Of a DNA stretch of 64,000 bases, positions 49,814 through 58,448 are shown in pieces. The notes beneath the pieces are model-generated. The model made no database searches. It saw only the letters and a program-made list of their open reading frames with translations, and was not told the origin of the DNA. The number at the start of each line of letters is the position of its first letter. The stretch's first letter is position 1. Source of the stretch: Candidatus Muproteobacteria bacterium. GTDB taxonomy: Bacteria; Pseudomonadota; Gammaproteobacteria; Acidiferrobacterales; Sulfurifustaceae. The stretch covers positions 29,416 through 93,415 of the forward strand of contig DAIDLH010000019.1 of the NCBI GenBank assembly GCA_027449605.1. Direction: 5' to 3'. Both the position numbers and the translations under genes were made by a program.

Positions 49814-51721
49814 ATGGCGTGCACTGAACCGGCTGCTTCCAAGGACGGAACAAATCAACAAACCTGGCCGAAGGAAGTAGAAACCGCACTGGCGCGCGGA
49901 GATTGCGCCACGCTCGATTCCTGGCTGGAACGAATTGTACCCGCCTCCGCCGATCCGCAAGCCGCTACCGATCTGTGCGGCGCCGACAGTCTCGCCGCGT
50001 GCCTGTTCAGCGCACTTTTCTTCCGTCTGCCAGATCACCCGCAACTGGCCGAATGGGCCGAGCGTGCACGCGAAAGTCTCGCCGCCCTGCCGCATGCGCC
50101 GCGGCTGACGCTCGCGCGCCGGCTGCTGCATTACAATATCTTTTTCGGGCGTCCGGCGCGCAACGCGCTGCTGATGGATTCATTGCGCGCCCAGGGCATG
50201 GATCGTGCTCGCGCGCCGGCAACGCAAATTCAGTGGCGACTTCTGCAAGCGCTCCACCATAATTCCCTCGGGATGCATGCCGACTGTCTGACGACCGTTC
50301 GCCGGGCGCAGGAGCTTTCCCGCCGACACGATATTCAGCAATGGTCCACGATGCTGCGCGCGCTGGATGTTTCCGCCAATCTCGGCCTGAACGACCTGGA
50401 TGCCGCGCGCCGCGCGTGGGAAGCGCCCCATCCCGAAAAATCGCATCACGGTCTTCTCGGCACAGCGCATCTTCATCAATTGGGCGCGCGGCTGGCGCTC
50501 GCCGGCGGCGACCAGGCGCTTGCCCAGGAACACGCCGAAGCGGCGCTGCGCGCCACCGCGCGCGCCGGCGCGCCGCTTTTCCAGGCGCTCGCCTGCCTGA
50601 CCGCCGCGGAAGTGCATCTGGAACGAGGCGCCTTCGATGCCGCGGAGCCGATGCTGCGGGAAACCGAACAAATCGCCCGGGACACCGGCAGCGCCAAACT
50701 CGCCTGTCTCAGTTCCCTGGCGCGAGCGTGGCAAGCGATGCGGCCGGACGCAATCGAGCAGGACAACGAGGACCTGCGCATCGGGCTCGGTCTCGCCGCG
50801 CGCCATGGCTACAGAAATTTTTCCTGGTGTCCGCCGCGCATGATGGAGACGTTGTGCATCAAGGCGCTGGAGAATGGAATTGAAACCGGCTACGTGCGCG
50901 AACTGGTGAAAACGCACCGACTGGCGCCGTCATCGACACCGGTACATGTCGAGGCATGGCCGTGGCCGATCAGGATATACACGCTCGGTCGTTTCACGAT
51001 TCTTGCCGACAACCAGCCGATACGCGCCGGCCGCAAGGCCCAACACAAACCGCTCGAGCTGCTCAAGGCGCTGATCGCCCAGGGCGGACGCGAAGTCGGC
51101 GAAGACACGCTCACCGCCGCCCTGTGGCCGGACACCGAGGGCGACGCCGCGCGCCGCGCATTCGACACCACGCTGCACCGGTTGCGCCGGCTTTTCGGCC
51201 ATGATCGCGCGATCGTTTTGCATGACCGGCGGTTGAGCCTCGACGGCCGTCTCTGCTGGGTGGACACCTGGGCGCTCGAACGCCTGCTGTCTGAGACGGA
51301 GACGTTGCTGGCCAACCCTTCCGCCGATCCTCACGGCTTCGCGCTCGCCAACATCGCCGGGCGCGTGCAATCCCTGTATCACGGCGCATTCCTCGGCAAG
51401 GAAGCCGGCGCATCGTGGTCGATCACCCTGCGCGAGCGCCTGCGCAGCCGCTACCTGCGGCATATCACCGGCGTGGGCGAGCGCTGGCAGCAGCTCGGCC
51501 GCTGGAACCGCGCGATCGAATGCTATCGCCGGGGTCTCGAGGTGGATGACCTGGCCGAGCAGCTTTATCAGAACCTGATGCTCTGCCATCAGCAGATCAA
51601 CCAGCGCAGCGAAGCGCTGTCCGTGTACCGCCGTTGCCGTTTCGTGCTTTCCGTCGTGCTCGGCATCGCGCCGAGCCCCGCCACCGAATCCCTGCACCAG
51701 CGTCTGCGCGCGGGCCGCTGA
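49814..51721 (+). CDS. SARP/BTAD-like transcriptional regulator with long TPR sensor region
   Basis: This is a protein of about 635 residues. The N-terminal 375 residues are TPR-like helices (repeated ALAAGD/LA-rich motifs), probably for ligand or protein sensing. From about residue 385 comes an OmpR-type winged helix (IRIYTLGRFTILADNQPIRAGRKAQHKPLELLKALI...LTAALWPDTEGDAARRAFDTTLHRLRRLFG). It is followed by a bacterial transcriptional activation domain (AIECYRRGLEVDDLAEQLYQNLMLCHQQINQRSEALSVYRRCR). No receiver domain is present. Two VPLPA-CTERM genes lie 0.8-1.5 kb downstream and are candidate targets. Confidence 0.82.
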   Translation: MACTEPAASKDGTNQQTWPKEVETALARGDCATLDSWLERIVPASADPQAATDLCGADSLAACLFSALFFRLPDHPQLAEWAERARESLAALPHAPRLTLARRLLHYNIFFGRPARNALLMDSLRAQGMDRARAPATQIQWRLLQALHHNSLGMHADCLTTVRRAQELSRRHDIQQWSTMLRALDVSANLGLNDLDAARRAWEAPHPEKSHHGLLGTAHLHQLGARLALAGGDQALAQEHAEAALRATARAGAPLFQALACLTAAEVHLERGAFDAAEPMLRETEQIARDTGSAKLACLSSLARAWQAMRPDAIEQDNEDLRIGLGLAARHGYRNFSWCPPRMMETLCIKALENGIETGYVRELVKTHRLAPSSTPVHVEAWPWPIRIYTLGRFTILADNQPIRAGRKAQHKPLELLKALIAQGGREVGEDTLTAALWPDTEGDAARRAFDTTLHRLRRLFGHDRAIVLHDRRLSLDGRLCWVDTWALERLLSETETLLANPSADPHGFALANIAGRVQSLYHGAFLGKEAGASWSITLRERLRSRYLRHITGVGERWQQLGRWNRAIECYRRGLEVDDLAEQLYQNLMLCHQQINQRSEALSVYRRCRFVLSVVLGIAPSPATESLHQRLRAGR

Positions 51722-51850
51722 GCCCGTTGCCCCTCTTCCTGAAGTTCTCCGCGTGATTTTCACGCGCGCGTCTGTCGGCGCGCGCTGTATTCCACCTTTG
51801 CATCTTCTTATCTCGCAATCGTCCTATGAGATTTATGTAAATGCTTTGAT

Positions 51851-51970
51851 ACCCCCACCCTGTCCCTCCCCCGCAAGGGGGGAGGGAAACCTTTCTCGAA
51901 CCGTGTTTCCTCGGCGGGAAAAACAGGGATTCCCCCCTCCCCTCGCGGGAGGGGGATAGGGGGAGGGGGC
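51851..51970. repeat. CCCTCCCCC-type palindromic repeat
   Basis: Two GC-rich hairpins (tccctcccccgcaagggggg... and ccctcccctcgcgggaggggg...) flank an AAAC/GTTT-bearing spacer in the 337-bp gap between the regulator gene and the small gene at 52059. The family recurs at 5466, 12598 and 56826. Nothing else stands out in the gap. Confidence 0.65.
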
Positions 51971-52058
51971 AACCGATGTGTCAACCATTTCCGTAAAGCT
52001 CGATAAGCGCCGCGCCCTTTTCGCGAATCCGTAAGCCATCCGTAAGTCCGGCGGCGGC

Positions 52059-52304
52059 ATGCTACGCGACACGCTGAACAACCTGAAGAAGGTGGGGCCT
52101 GTGGAAAGTTATGTCGTGCGCATCTATCGCCGGTATGCCGCGGAACCCAACCGGGTCGTGGGACTGGTCGAGCATCCGGAACAGGGCACCATGGAGCGGT
52201 TCAACGGCGTGACCGAACTGATCAAGATTTTGCTGGCGCCGCCGCAGGCCGCCGAAACCGCCGCGGCGCCGGAAGAGAGAAACCGGATCAGCGCGCGCAG
52301 CTAG
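52059..52304 (+). CDS. Small protein of unknown function
   Basis: This 81-residue protein has the core ESYVVRIYRRYAAEPNRVVGLVEHPEQGTMERFNGVTELIKILL and an alanine/proline-rich tail. The core looks like a compact beta-beta-alpha domain that I have seen as a free-standing small protein in proteobacteria with exported VPLPA/PEP-CTERM proteins; that link is a recollection, not a search result. Start uncertain: ATG at 52059 or the GTG near 52101. Confidence 0.55.
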   Translation: MLRDTLNNLKKVGPVESYVVRIYRRYAAEPNRVVGLVEHPEQGTMERFNGVTELIKILLAPPQAAETAAAPEERNRISARS

Positions 52305-52485
52305 TCGCCGCGGAGGAGCGGCGATTCACGGCATCGCGCGAAAACCGGCAACCAGGAAAAGAGACGACGACAAAACGACAGATTTCATTCCGCAACTCCG
52401 CATAGCGCAGGGACGCGCATTTTTTTCGGAACTGCGTGGAACAGAATAAACCAGAGCACGGAAAACACCACGAGGAGTCATAATC

Positions 52486-53154
52486 ATGCAAGCAAGCATC
52501 AACCGCCGGAAGACCGCCGGACTGGTCGGACGCATTTCGTTATTCACGCTCATCATCGCCATCGCTGCGTGGCTCCCGATCGCGCCCGCGCAGGCGGCGT
52601 CGGTTTCATTCTTCCTCGATCAATCCAACAAGCTGCCGGACGGAGCCAATTATCTTTCCGTCACACTCACCGACAGCGAGAGCGGCGTGAATGTTCTGGT
52701 GAAGACTCTCGATCCGCTCAACAGCATCGCCGGCGGCCACTTCGGCATCCAGTCGTTCGGCTTCAACTTCACGAGCAACTCCCTCTACGAGATCACGGAT
52801 CTGCCGGACTACTGGAAGGTCCAGAAAGACAAGCAGATGAGCGAATTCGGTCGCTTCGACATCCGCCTGCAGGGCAAGGGCAAGGCGCGCACCGACACGC
52901 TCAGTTTCACGGTCGGCGGCGTCACGCTTGCGGATTTCGATGACTACTTCGCCGCCCATGTCGCGGGATTCGAATGGTGCAAACTCAACGATGAAAATCG
53001 CGACGGGAAAAACAAGTGGTGCGGCGGCAAAGACTGCGTCAGCAGCGCCTATTTCGGCGGCGGCACGCCCACGGCGGTGCCGTTGCCCGCGGCGGCGTGG
53101 CTGTTCGGCTCGGGACTGCTGGGATTGGTCGGCGTGGCGCGGAGGAAAACCTAA
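52486..53154 (+). CDS. VPLPA-CTERM sorting-domain protein
   Basis: This 222-residue exported protein has an N-terminal signal peptide (LFTLIIAIAAWLPIAPAQA). Its C-terminal sorting signal is AVPLPAAAWLFGSGLLGLVGVARRK: the VPLPA motif, a hydrophobic helix and a basic end. Such signals are processed by exosortase-type enzymes, and none is encoded in the window. The middle part has beta-rich sequence and a small cysteine cluster (CKLNDENRDGKNKWCGGKDC at its end). AGGAG lies 9 bp before the ATG. Confidence 0.85.
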   Translation: MQASINRRKTAGLVGRISLFTLIIAIAAWLPIAPAQAASVSFFLDQSNKLPDGANYLSVTLTDSESGVNVLVKTLDPLNSIAGGHFGIQSFGFNFTSNSLYEITDLPDYWKVQKDKQMSEFGRFDIRLQGKGKARTDTLSFTVGGVTLADFDDYFAAHVAGFEWCKLNDENRDGKNKWCGGKDCVSSAYFGGGTPTAVPLPAAAWLFGSGLLGLVGVARRKT

Positions 53155-53237
53155 CCCATTCCATTATGAAGGCCGACCATTACTTTACAATTTGTAACAC
53201 TTAAATTAATTCAAGAATAATCAACCGGAGGAATGCT

Positions 53238-54161
53238 TTGTACAACAATTCAAAAAAACGTAGTGTCTTGTTACTCTTTTCTGGCCTCCTGCTTATCTCA
53301 GCAAGTTCCGCACAGGCAGCATCCATCAGCGCCTCGTCCGCGGTGTTGTACGACGAGGGCTGGAGCGGTTTGACCCAGATTAATGGACCTGTTGGCGGCA
53401 ACACCAGCGCGGTGAGCTACACCACCACCATCGGCCTATCGGCCGGGGCTTATGGCGATGCCTCGTACGGCGCGCTGCATGCCGATGCGTCCTCGGTAAC
53501 GGCAGGCGATCACACCCAGACGCGCGCCCAGGGCTCAGCCTCCTGGATCGATCAACTGACGATTTCCAGCGCCACGCAAACCGGAACCGCGTTCGCTCAC
53601 GCCAGCTTCTTTTTAACGGGCGGCCTGGCTTCCTACTCCGACCCGCTCTCGGTGGGTGCGGTCGGTAATTCGACCGTCGCGGCGACGGTAAGAATCAACG
53701 GCGGAACGGTGTTTTCAACAACGGGGCAGATCGTGTCACGCAACGGCGCCATCACGACTGACGATAAGCGCCTCGGCCTGGCCGTGAACGGAGTTTATGA
53801 AACCAACCCCTCGAGCAGTTTGACGGGCGTATTCTCGTTCGATATCCCCTTTACCTTCGGCACCGCATTCCAGATGTCCGCGGACCTGACCGCCTTCACG
53901 CAGGCAATGGCGAGCGCCCCCAACGATCTCGCCAGCGCCTACAGCAACTTTGGTTCGTCCGGTTACTGGGGCGGAATCAGCAGTGTGCATCTGGCGGATG
54001 GCACCGTGCTGAGTGGATACAGCCTTGCCTCCGAATCAGGCTTCGATTGGAGCAACGCCTACCCCACCGCCGCGCCCGTGCCCGTTCCCGCCGCCTTGTG
54101 GCTGTTCGGTTCGGGGCTACTGGGGCTGATCGGCGTGGCGCGGCGCAAGAAAGACGCGTAA
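53238..54161 (+). CDS. VPLPA/PEP-CTERM-like exported protein (TTG start)
   Basis: This 307-residue protein has a signal peptide (SVLLLFSGLLLISASSAQA), a Ser/Thr/Ala-rich beta-strand body with no cysteines, and a C-terminal sorting signal VPVPAALWLFGSGLLGLIGVARRKK. The start is TTG with GGAGGA 8 bp before it. It probably arose with the preceding gene as part of a surface or matrix protein set; a strong terminator follows. Confidence 0.85.
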   Translation: MYNNSKKRSVLLLFSGLLLISASSAQAASISASSAVLYDEGWSGLTQINGPVGGNTSAVSYTTTIGLSAGAYGDASYGALHADASSVTAGDHTQTRAQGSASWIDQLTISSATQTGTAFAHASFFLTGGLASYSDPLSVGAVGNSTVAATVRINGGTVFSTTGQIVSRNGAITTDDKRLGLAVNGVYETNPSSSLTGVFSFDIPFTFGTAFQMSADLTAFTQAMASAPNDLASAYSNFGSSGYWGGISSVHLADGTVLSGYSLASESGFDWSNAYPTAAPVPVPAALWLFGSGLLGLIGVARRKKDA

Positions 54162-54180
54162 CCAAGTTAAAGTTCGAGGA

Positions 54181-54209
54181 CCGTCCGCCGCGAGGCGGTG
54201 GACGGTTTT
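54181..54209 (+). terminator. Rho-independent terminator after the VPLPA-CTERM genes
   Basis: CCGTCCGCCGCGAGGCGGTGGACGG forms a near-perfect stem with a GAG loop and one G-T mismatch region, followed by TTTTGTGG. It lies 20 bp after the stop of the second exported protein. Confidence 0.85.
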
Positions 54210-54251
54210 GTGGCATAGTAGCGCCGCCCATGTCCACGCGCGGCATTTGAA

Positions 54252-54965
54252 ATGGTTTCCCTCGCTATCCTGACGCTCGTCTGCGTTCTTACTTATTCCT
54301 TTGAAATCGTCTTCGGCCTGGCCGGCACGATCCTGATGCTGCCGCTGCTGAGTCATCTTTATCCGCCCAAGACGCTGGTGATCTACTCGGTGCTGCCGCA
54401 GATCCTGGTAGCCGTCATCGGGCTGGTGCGCTCGCCCGTGAAAATCGACCGAAAGTTCATGGCCGGCATGCTGTGCTTCGCCGGGCTCGGCGCCATCGCG
54501 GGTTTCGCCCTCTTCTATTATTTTTCGGCGTCGGTGTTCCAGGTATTGCTCGCCTCGGCCATCACCGCCGCCGGTCTGTTTCTGGTGATCGCACCGCACC
54601 GGGCGAAGTTCAACCCGGTCGGCATGCGCGTCATGGATACGCTCGCGGGCGCTTCGCAGGCGCTGTTCGGCATCAGCGGCCCGATCGCCATGACGCGGCT
54701 GCTCGCGACCTTCCACGGGAAGAACCTGGTGCGCCATTATGCCTTCGCGTTCTTCCTCGCCATGAACGGCCTGCGCGCGACCGAATACGCCGTCCACGGC
54801 ACCTACACCGGCGAAATCCTCGAGATGATGGCCGTCAGCACGCCGTTTCTCGCCGTCACGCTCTGGTTCAGCAACCAGCTGCACCTGCACGTCAACGAAC
54901 AAATGTTCCGGCGCGTGGTGGCATGGATGATCCTGCTCGGCGGGCTGTCGCTTTTTTACCGATAG
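54252..54965 (+). CDS. TSUP-family (TauE/SafE-like) membrane transporter
   Basis: This 237-residue protein has about seven hydrophobic segments and begins MVSLAILTLVCVLTYSFEIVFGLAGTILMLPLL. The two-repeat TSUP layout is visible (FGLAGTIL...YPPKTLVIYSVLPQ, then FGISGPIAMTRLLATF). Family members export sulfite, sulfoacetate or thiosulfate-derived anions. The nearby sulfur genes make a sulfur anion plausible, but the specificity cannot be read from sequence. Confidence 0.82.
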   Translation: MVSLAILTLVCVLTYSFEIVFGLAGTILMLPLLSHLYPPKTLVIYSVLPQILVAVIGLVRSPVKIDRKFMAGMLCFAGLGAIAGFALFYYFSASVFQVLLASAITAAGLFLVIAPHRAKFNPVGMRVMDTLAGASQALFGISGPIAMTRLLATFHGKNLVRHYAFAFFLAMNGLRATEYAVHGTYTGEILEMMAVSTPFLAVTLWFSNQLHLHVNEQMFRRVVAWMILLGGLSLFYR

Positions 54966-55005
54966 CGACTCCCCTATACTTCCGCCAAACCAACCGGAAA
55001 CGCCC

Positions 55006-55680
55006 ATGCTGCTTCACATTCCCTCGGTGCTGAACCGCAACCAGCTGGATACCGTCCGCCAGCTGCTGGCCGACGCGAACTTCGTCGACGGGAAACTTTC
55101 CGCCGGCGCGGCGGCCCAACGCGTCAAGCACAACCAGGAACTCGACAAGCGCGCGCAGCAGATGGAGATATTGAACAACATCGTCATGAATTGTCTGGTG
55201 CAGCATCCGGTTTACCGCGCCGGCGCCCTGCCCTTGCGCGTGGCCGCGCCCTACTACGCGCGCTACACGCCGGGCATGGAATACGGCGATCATCTGGACG
55301 ATGCCATCATGGGCACCGATGGAGTGCTTTACCGTTCCGACGTCGCCATTACCATTTTCCTGAACGAACCGGACCAGTACGACGGCGGCGAACTGGCGAT
55401 CCGCACCAGTTTCGGCAGCAATGAAGTCAAGCTGCCGGCCGGCGACGCCGTCATGTATCCCGCCTCCAGCCTGCATCGCGTGAACCGGGTCACGCGCGGC
55501 GAACGGCTCGTGGCCGTCACCTGGTTGCAGAGCCTGGTGCGCGATCCGGCGCGGCGCGAACTGCTCTACCAGCTCAACACGGCGCGCGAGAAACTGCTGA
55601 AGACGGCGCCCGACGCCGAGGAGACCGCACAGGTCAATACCGCCTACATGAACCTGATCCGGATGTGGAGCGATATATAG
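55006..55680 (+). CDS. PKHD-type Fe(II)/2-oxoglutarate hydroxylase (PiuC/YbiX-like)
   Basis: This 224-residue protein has the PKHX signature MLLHIPSVLNRNQLDTVRQLLADANFVDGKLSAG, the iron ligands in MEYGDHLDDAIMG (HxD) and a distal His in MYPASSLHRVNRVTRGERLVAVTW. Family members are linked to iron-siderophore metabolism. It is followed 21 bp later by msrB. Confidence 0.9.
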   Translation: MLLHIPSVLNRNQLDTVRQLLADANFVDGKLSAGAAAQRVKHNQELDKRAQQMEILNNIVMNCLVQHPVYRAGALPLRVAAPYYARYTPGMEYGDHLDDAIMGTDGVLYRSDVAITIFLNEPDQYDGGELAIRTSFGSNEVKLPAGDAVMYPASSLHRVNRVTRGERLVAVTWLQSLVRDPARRELLYQLNTAREKLLKTAPDAEETAQVNTAYMNLIRMWSDI

Positions 55681-55701
55681 CCCGACAAAGGAGAACCGGC
55701 C

Positions 55702-56097
55702 ATGAAGTACAAGATCTACAAAAATGACGCGGAATGGAAAGAAATCCTCACGCCGGAACAATACCAGGTCACGCGCGAAAAAGGGACGGAGCGCGCCTTC
55801 ACCGGCGAGTATCACGACTGCCACGATGCAGGCGTCTACAAGTGCATCTGCTGCGGAGCGGAATTGTTCGATTCGGAATCCAAGTTCGATTCCGGCACCG
55901 GCTGGCCCAGTTTCTACGCGCCGATGAATGCCGACAACGTCGCCGAAACGGAAGACCGCAGCCTGTTCATGCGCCGCACCGAGGTGCATTGCAACCAGTG
56001 CGGCGCGCACCTCGGGCACGTGTTTCCGGACGGGCCCAAGCCGACCGGCCTGCGCTATTGCATCAACTCCGCCTCGCTCAAGCTGAAAAAAAAGTAG
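55702..56097 (+). CDS. msrB: Peptide-methionine (R)-S-oxide reductase MsrB
   Basis: This 131-residue repair enzyme has the structural zinc cysteines CICCGAE and [16 protein letters not shown], the substrate region [11 protein letters not shown] and the catalytic cysteine in [25 protein letters not shown] precedes the ATG. It probably forms a two-gene unit with the upstream hydroxylase. Confidence 0.96.
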   Translation: MKYKIYKNDAEWKEILTPEQYQVTREKGTERAFTGEYHDCHDAGVYKCICCGAELFDSESKFDSGTGWPSFYAPMNADNVAETEDRSLFMRRTEVHCNQCGAHLGHVFPDGPKPTGLRYCINSASLKLKKK

Positions 56098-56200
56098 ACG
56101 CCCGCCGACCTCGCATTCCCGGAGAGGCTTGATTGTTCCGGCAATCACGCCATAATGCCGCCCAACCGCCACCGCTCACCACAAATTCGACACCCCTGAC

Positions 56201-56728
56201 ATGAAAAGAGTCGAGCACGCCCTGGAAGTCGTGATATTCACCAGCCGCTGGCTGCTGGCGCCGTTCTACATCGGCCTGGTCGTCTCCGTGGCCATGCTGC
56301 TGGTCAAGTTCGCGCAGGAATTCCTGCATCTGCTGCCGCATTTTCTCGCGAGCGCGGAAAGCGAGGTCATCCTGGCGATCCTGACGCTGGTGGACATGTC
56401 GCTGGTCGCCAACCTGCTGCTCATCATCATCTTCAGCGGCTACGAGAATTTCGTCTCCAAGATCGACACCGCCGGCCACGAGGATCGTCCCGAATGGATG
56501 GGCAAGGTCGATTTCTCCGGATTGAAGATCAAGGTCATCGCCTCCATCGTCGCCATCTCGGCCATCGAGTTGCTGAAGGCGTTCGTCAATATCGGCGCCT
56601 ACACGACCGAGCACCTGGCGTGGAAGGTCGGCATCCACGTCACGCTGCTGGTGTCCGGCGTGATGTTCGCGCTGATGGACCGTATCGCCGTAGGCAGCGG
56701 CAAGCATCACGACGGCAGGAAGCATTAA
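56201..56728 (+). CDS. UPF0114 (YqhA-like) membrane protein
   Basis: This 175-residue membrane protein has about three to four segments. MKRVEHALEVVIFTSRWLLAPFYIGLVVSVAMLLVKF is followed by LAILTLVDMSLVANLLLIIIFSGYENFVSK and IKVIASIVAISAIELLKAFVNI, the UPF0114 pattern. Function unknown. Confidence 0.92.
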   Translation: MKRVEHALEVVIFTSRWLLAPFYIGLVVSVAMLLVKFAQEFLHLLPHFLASAESEVILAILTLVDMSLVANLLLIIIFSGYENFVSKIDTAGHEDRPEWMGKVDFSGLKIKVIASIVAISAIELLKAFVNIGAYTTEHLAWKVGIHVTLLVSGVMFALMDRIAVGSGKHHDGRKH

Positions 56729-56730
56729 CA

Positions 56731-57018
56731 AGGGAACCTCTGATTTATTCCGTCATTCCGGCCAAGGGCCGAAGGCCCGCGAGCCGGAATCCAGGAAAAT
56801 CATATGAACCTATCTCAAAGAATCAAACTCCCTCCCCCTTGATGGGGGAGGGTTGGGGTGGGGGTGAAAAGTGTCATCGGGAAAAGCAGCAAAAATCCTT
56901 CCCCCTCCCCCTAGCCCCCTCCCGCGAGGGGAGGGGGAAATAATTTTGAGATAGGTTCATATTAACTGGATGCCGGCTTTCGCCGGCATGACGAAAATCG
57001 AATTAATCAGATCTTCCC
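56731..57018. repeat. Four-level nested inverted-repeat island
   Basis: From outside in: level A, agggaacctctgattta... (56731) and ...ttaatcagatcttccca (57018), decayed copies of the 47581 MITE ends. Level D, cgtcattccggc...ccggaatccagg and actggatgccggc...gccggcatgacg. Level B, tatgaacctatctcaaa (56804) and ttttgagataggttcata (56943-56961), as at 44175. Level C, cctccccc...gggggagg palindromes. Each level is a complete inverted repeat inside the next. The 351-bp gap has no gene. Confidence 0.82.
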
Positions 57019-57079
57019 AAGGTAACTTCCGTCCGCCGGCAACTGCCGCAGACGCTGATTCGAGACAGAAGCCGACGCG

Positions 57080-58327
57080 CTACGCGGCCGGCAGCGCGAT
57101 CTTGTGTTCCGTGCTGTACAAATAGTCCTTGAACACGTGCTCCGCGGTGAGCAGCTGATAACTTCCGTCGGGGAGACGGCGCGACGTGTCCTTGAGGCGG
57201 TAGGTGTAGTGCCCGCAGGTCCAGCAGTCGAAGTTGCGCATGTGCGTGCACAGGCAGGTCTTGTCTCTTACTGAAAGGTTCTCTTCGTCCGGATTCTTCT
57301 CCAGCTCACGATTGTAGGCTTCGATGTAGGCGCAGTTGCCGTTCCCGTCGAGCAGATAGCCGTAGGCTTCGCAGTTGGGGCGGATGCCGGCGCCGATCGA
57401 GGGGCTCCGCTTCAGCATGCGCATCGGATATCCGGTGGGCGAGATCAGATTGACCTCGATGTCCTCTTCGTTGGCCTTGAAATATTCCTGCTTCACCTTG
57501 TCCGGCAGGCCGCATTCCTTCGTGACCGTGAAACGCGTCGCCACCTGCACCGCCGCGGCGCCCGCCTCCAGAAATTCCACCGCGTCGGTGCCGGTGAAAA
57601 TGCCGCCGGCGGGAATCACCGGGATGCTCAATCCTTCCTGCCTCATGTATCGGAGAATTTCATCGACAATCGCCTTGAGGTCGTATTGCGCCCAGTCCAT
57701 GCCGAAGCCAAGATGTCCGCCGGCGAGCGGGCCCTCGACGATGATGTAATCCGGCAGGCGGTTGAGCCGGGCGCTCTTGCGCAGGAACAGCAGCAGCGCG
57801 CGCAGCGAGGAAACGATGATGCCGAATTTCACGTCGCGGAAACGCGGATGGTCCTCGACCAACGCCAGCGATCCCAGATGCAGGCCGGCGCTCAGCGTGA
57901 TGCCGTCGATGCCGCCGTCCATCGCGGCGGACAGGCGCACCCGCAACGTGTCGCGCGGGCTGCCCATCGTGAGCTTTTCCATGGTGTTGATGAAGATCAG
58001 ACCGTCGCCTTGCTTCGCTTCCATGGTCCGGCCCACGTGCAGCTTGGTCGCCTCGGCCAGCCGCGCGAGATCGAACTGCACCACCGACTTGTCGCGGTTG
58101 GCGACGTTGTATTTGTACTTCTTCTGCTTTTCCTTCACGAAGCCGGTCTTGAAGCGCCGGTCGGAGACGGTGGGCACCATCGCGTCGGAGATGTGTCCGA
58201 TGCCGCCGAGACGCGCCGCGACCAACGACAGCTCGGCGGTGGAAATGTCGACGCCCATGCCGCCGGTCATGATCGGCGCCAGCTCTTTCTTGCCGAGCCT
58301 CAGCCGGAAATCATCAACGCGTTTCAT
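57080..58327 (-). CDS. Nitronate monooxygenase-like flavoprotein with cysteine-rich C-terminus
   Basis: This 415-residue FMN-binding TIM-barrel protein of the 2-nitropropane dioxygenase/NMO family begins MKRVDDFRLRLGKKELAPIMTGGMGVDIS. It has PDYIIVEGPLAGGHLGFGMDW and VIPAGGIFTGTDAVEFLEAGAAAVQVATRF with the phosphate-binding GG loop. The last about 90 residues add cysteines in a C-x-C...C-x2-C pattern (CLCTHMRNFDCWTCGHY), which NMOs usually lack and which could bind a metal or Fe-S cluster. It closes the minus-strand cluster diverging from dsrA, so a sulfur-related rather than nitronate substrate is possible. Confidence 0.85.
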   Translation of the reverse strand: MKRVDDFRLRLGKKELAPIMTGGMGVDISTAELSLVAARLGGIGHISDAMVPTVSDRRFKTGFVKEKQKKYKYNVANRDKSVVQFDLARLAEATKLHVGRTMEAKQGDGLIFINTMEKLTMGSPRDTLRVRLSAAMDGGIDGITLSAGLHLGSLALVEDHPRFRDVKFGIIVSSLRALLLFLRKSARLNRLPDYIIVEGPLAGGHLGFGMDWAQYDLKAIVDEILRYMRQEGLSIPVIPAGGIFTGTDAVEFLEAGAAAVQVATRFTVTKECGLPDKVKQEYFKANEEDIEVNLISPTGYPMRMLKRSPSIGAGIRPNCEAYGYLLDGNGNCAYIEAYNRELEKNPDEENLSVRDKTCLCTHMRNFDCWTCGHYTYRLKDTSRRLPDGSYQLLTAEHVFKDYLYSTEHKIALPAA

Positions 58328-58349
58328 AAAGACCCAAAAATATCTCCTA

Positions 58350-58428
58350 CCGCAAAGACGCGAAGGACGCAAAGAAAAGATCGGGAGAATAAACCCGGAA
58401 AATCTTTGCGCTCTTTGCGCCTTTGCGG
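58350..58428. repeat. Palindromic 'CGCAAAG' repeat between sseA and the NMO-like gene
   Basis: The arms ccgcaaagacgcgaaggacg... (58350-58374) and ctttgcgctctttgcgcctt... (58404-58428) are 25-bp inverted copies. In the minus-strand transcript this makes a long hairpin between the sulfurtransferase and NMO-like reading frames. Confidence 0.75.
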
Positions 58429-58448
58429 TGAATAATCGTATGAATCAT

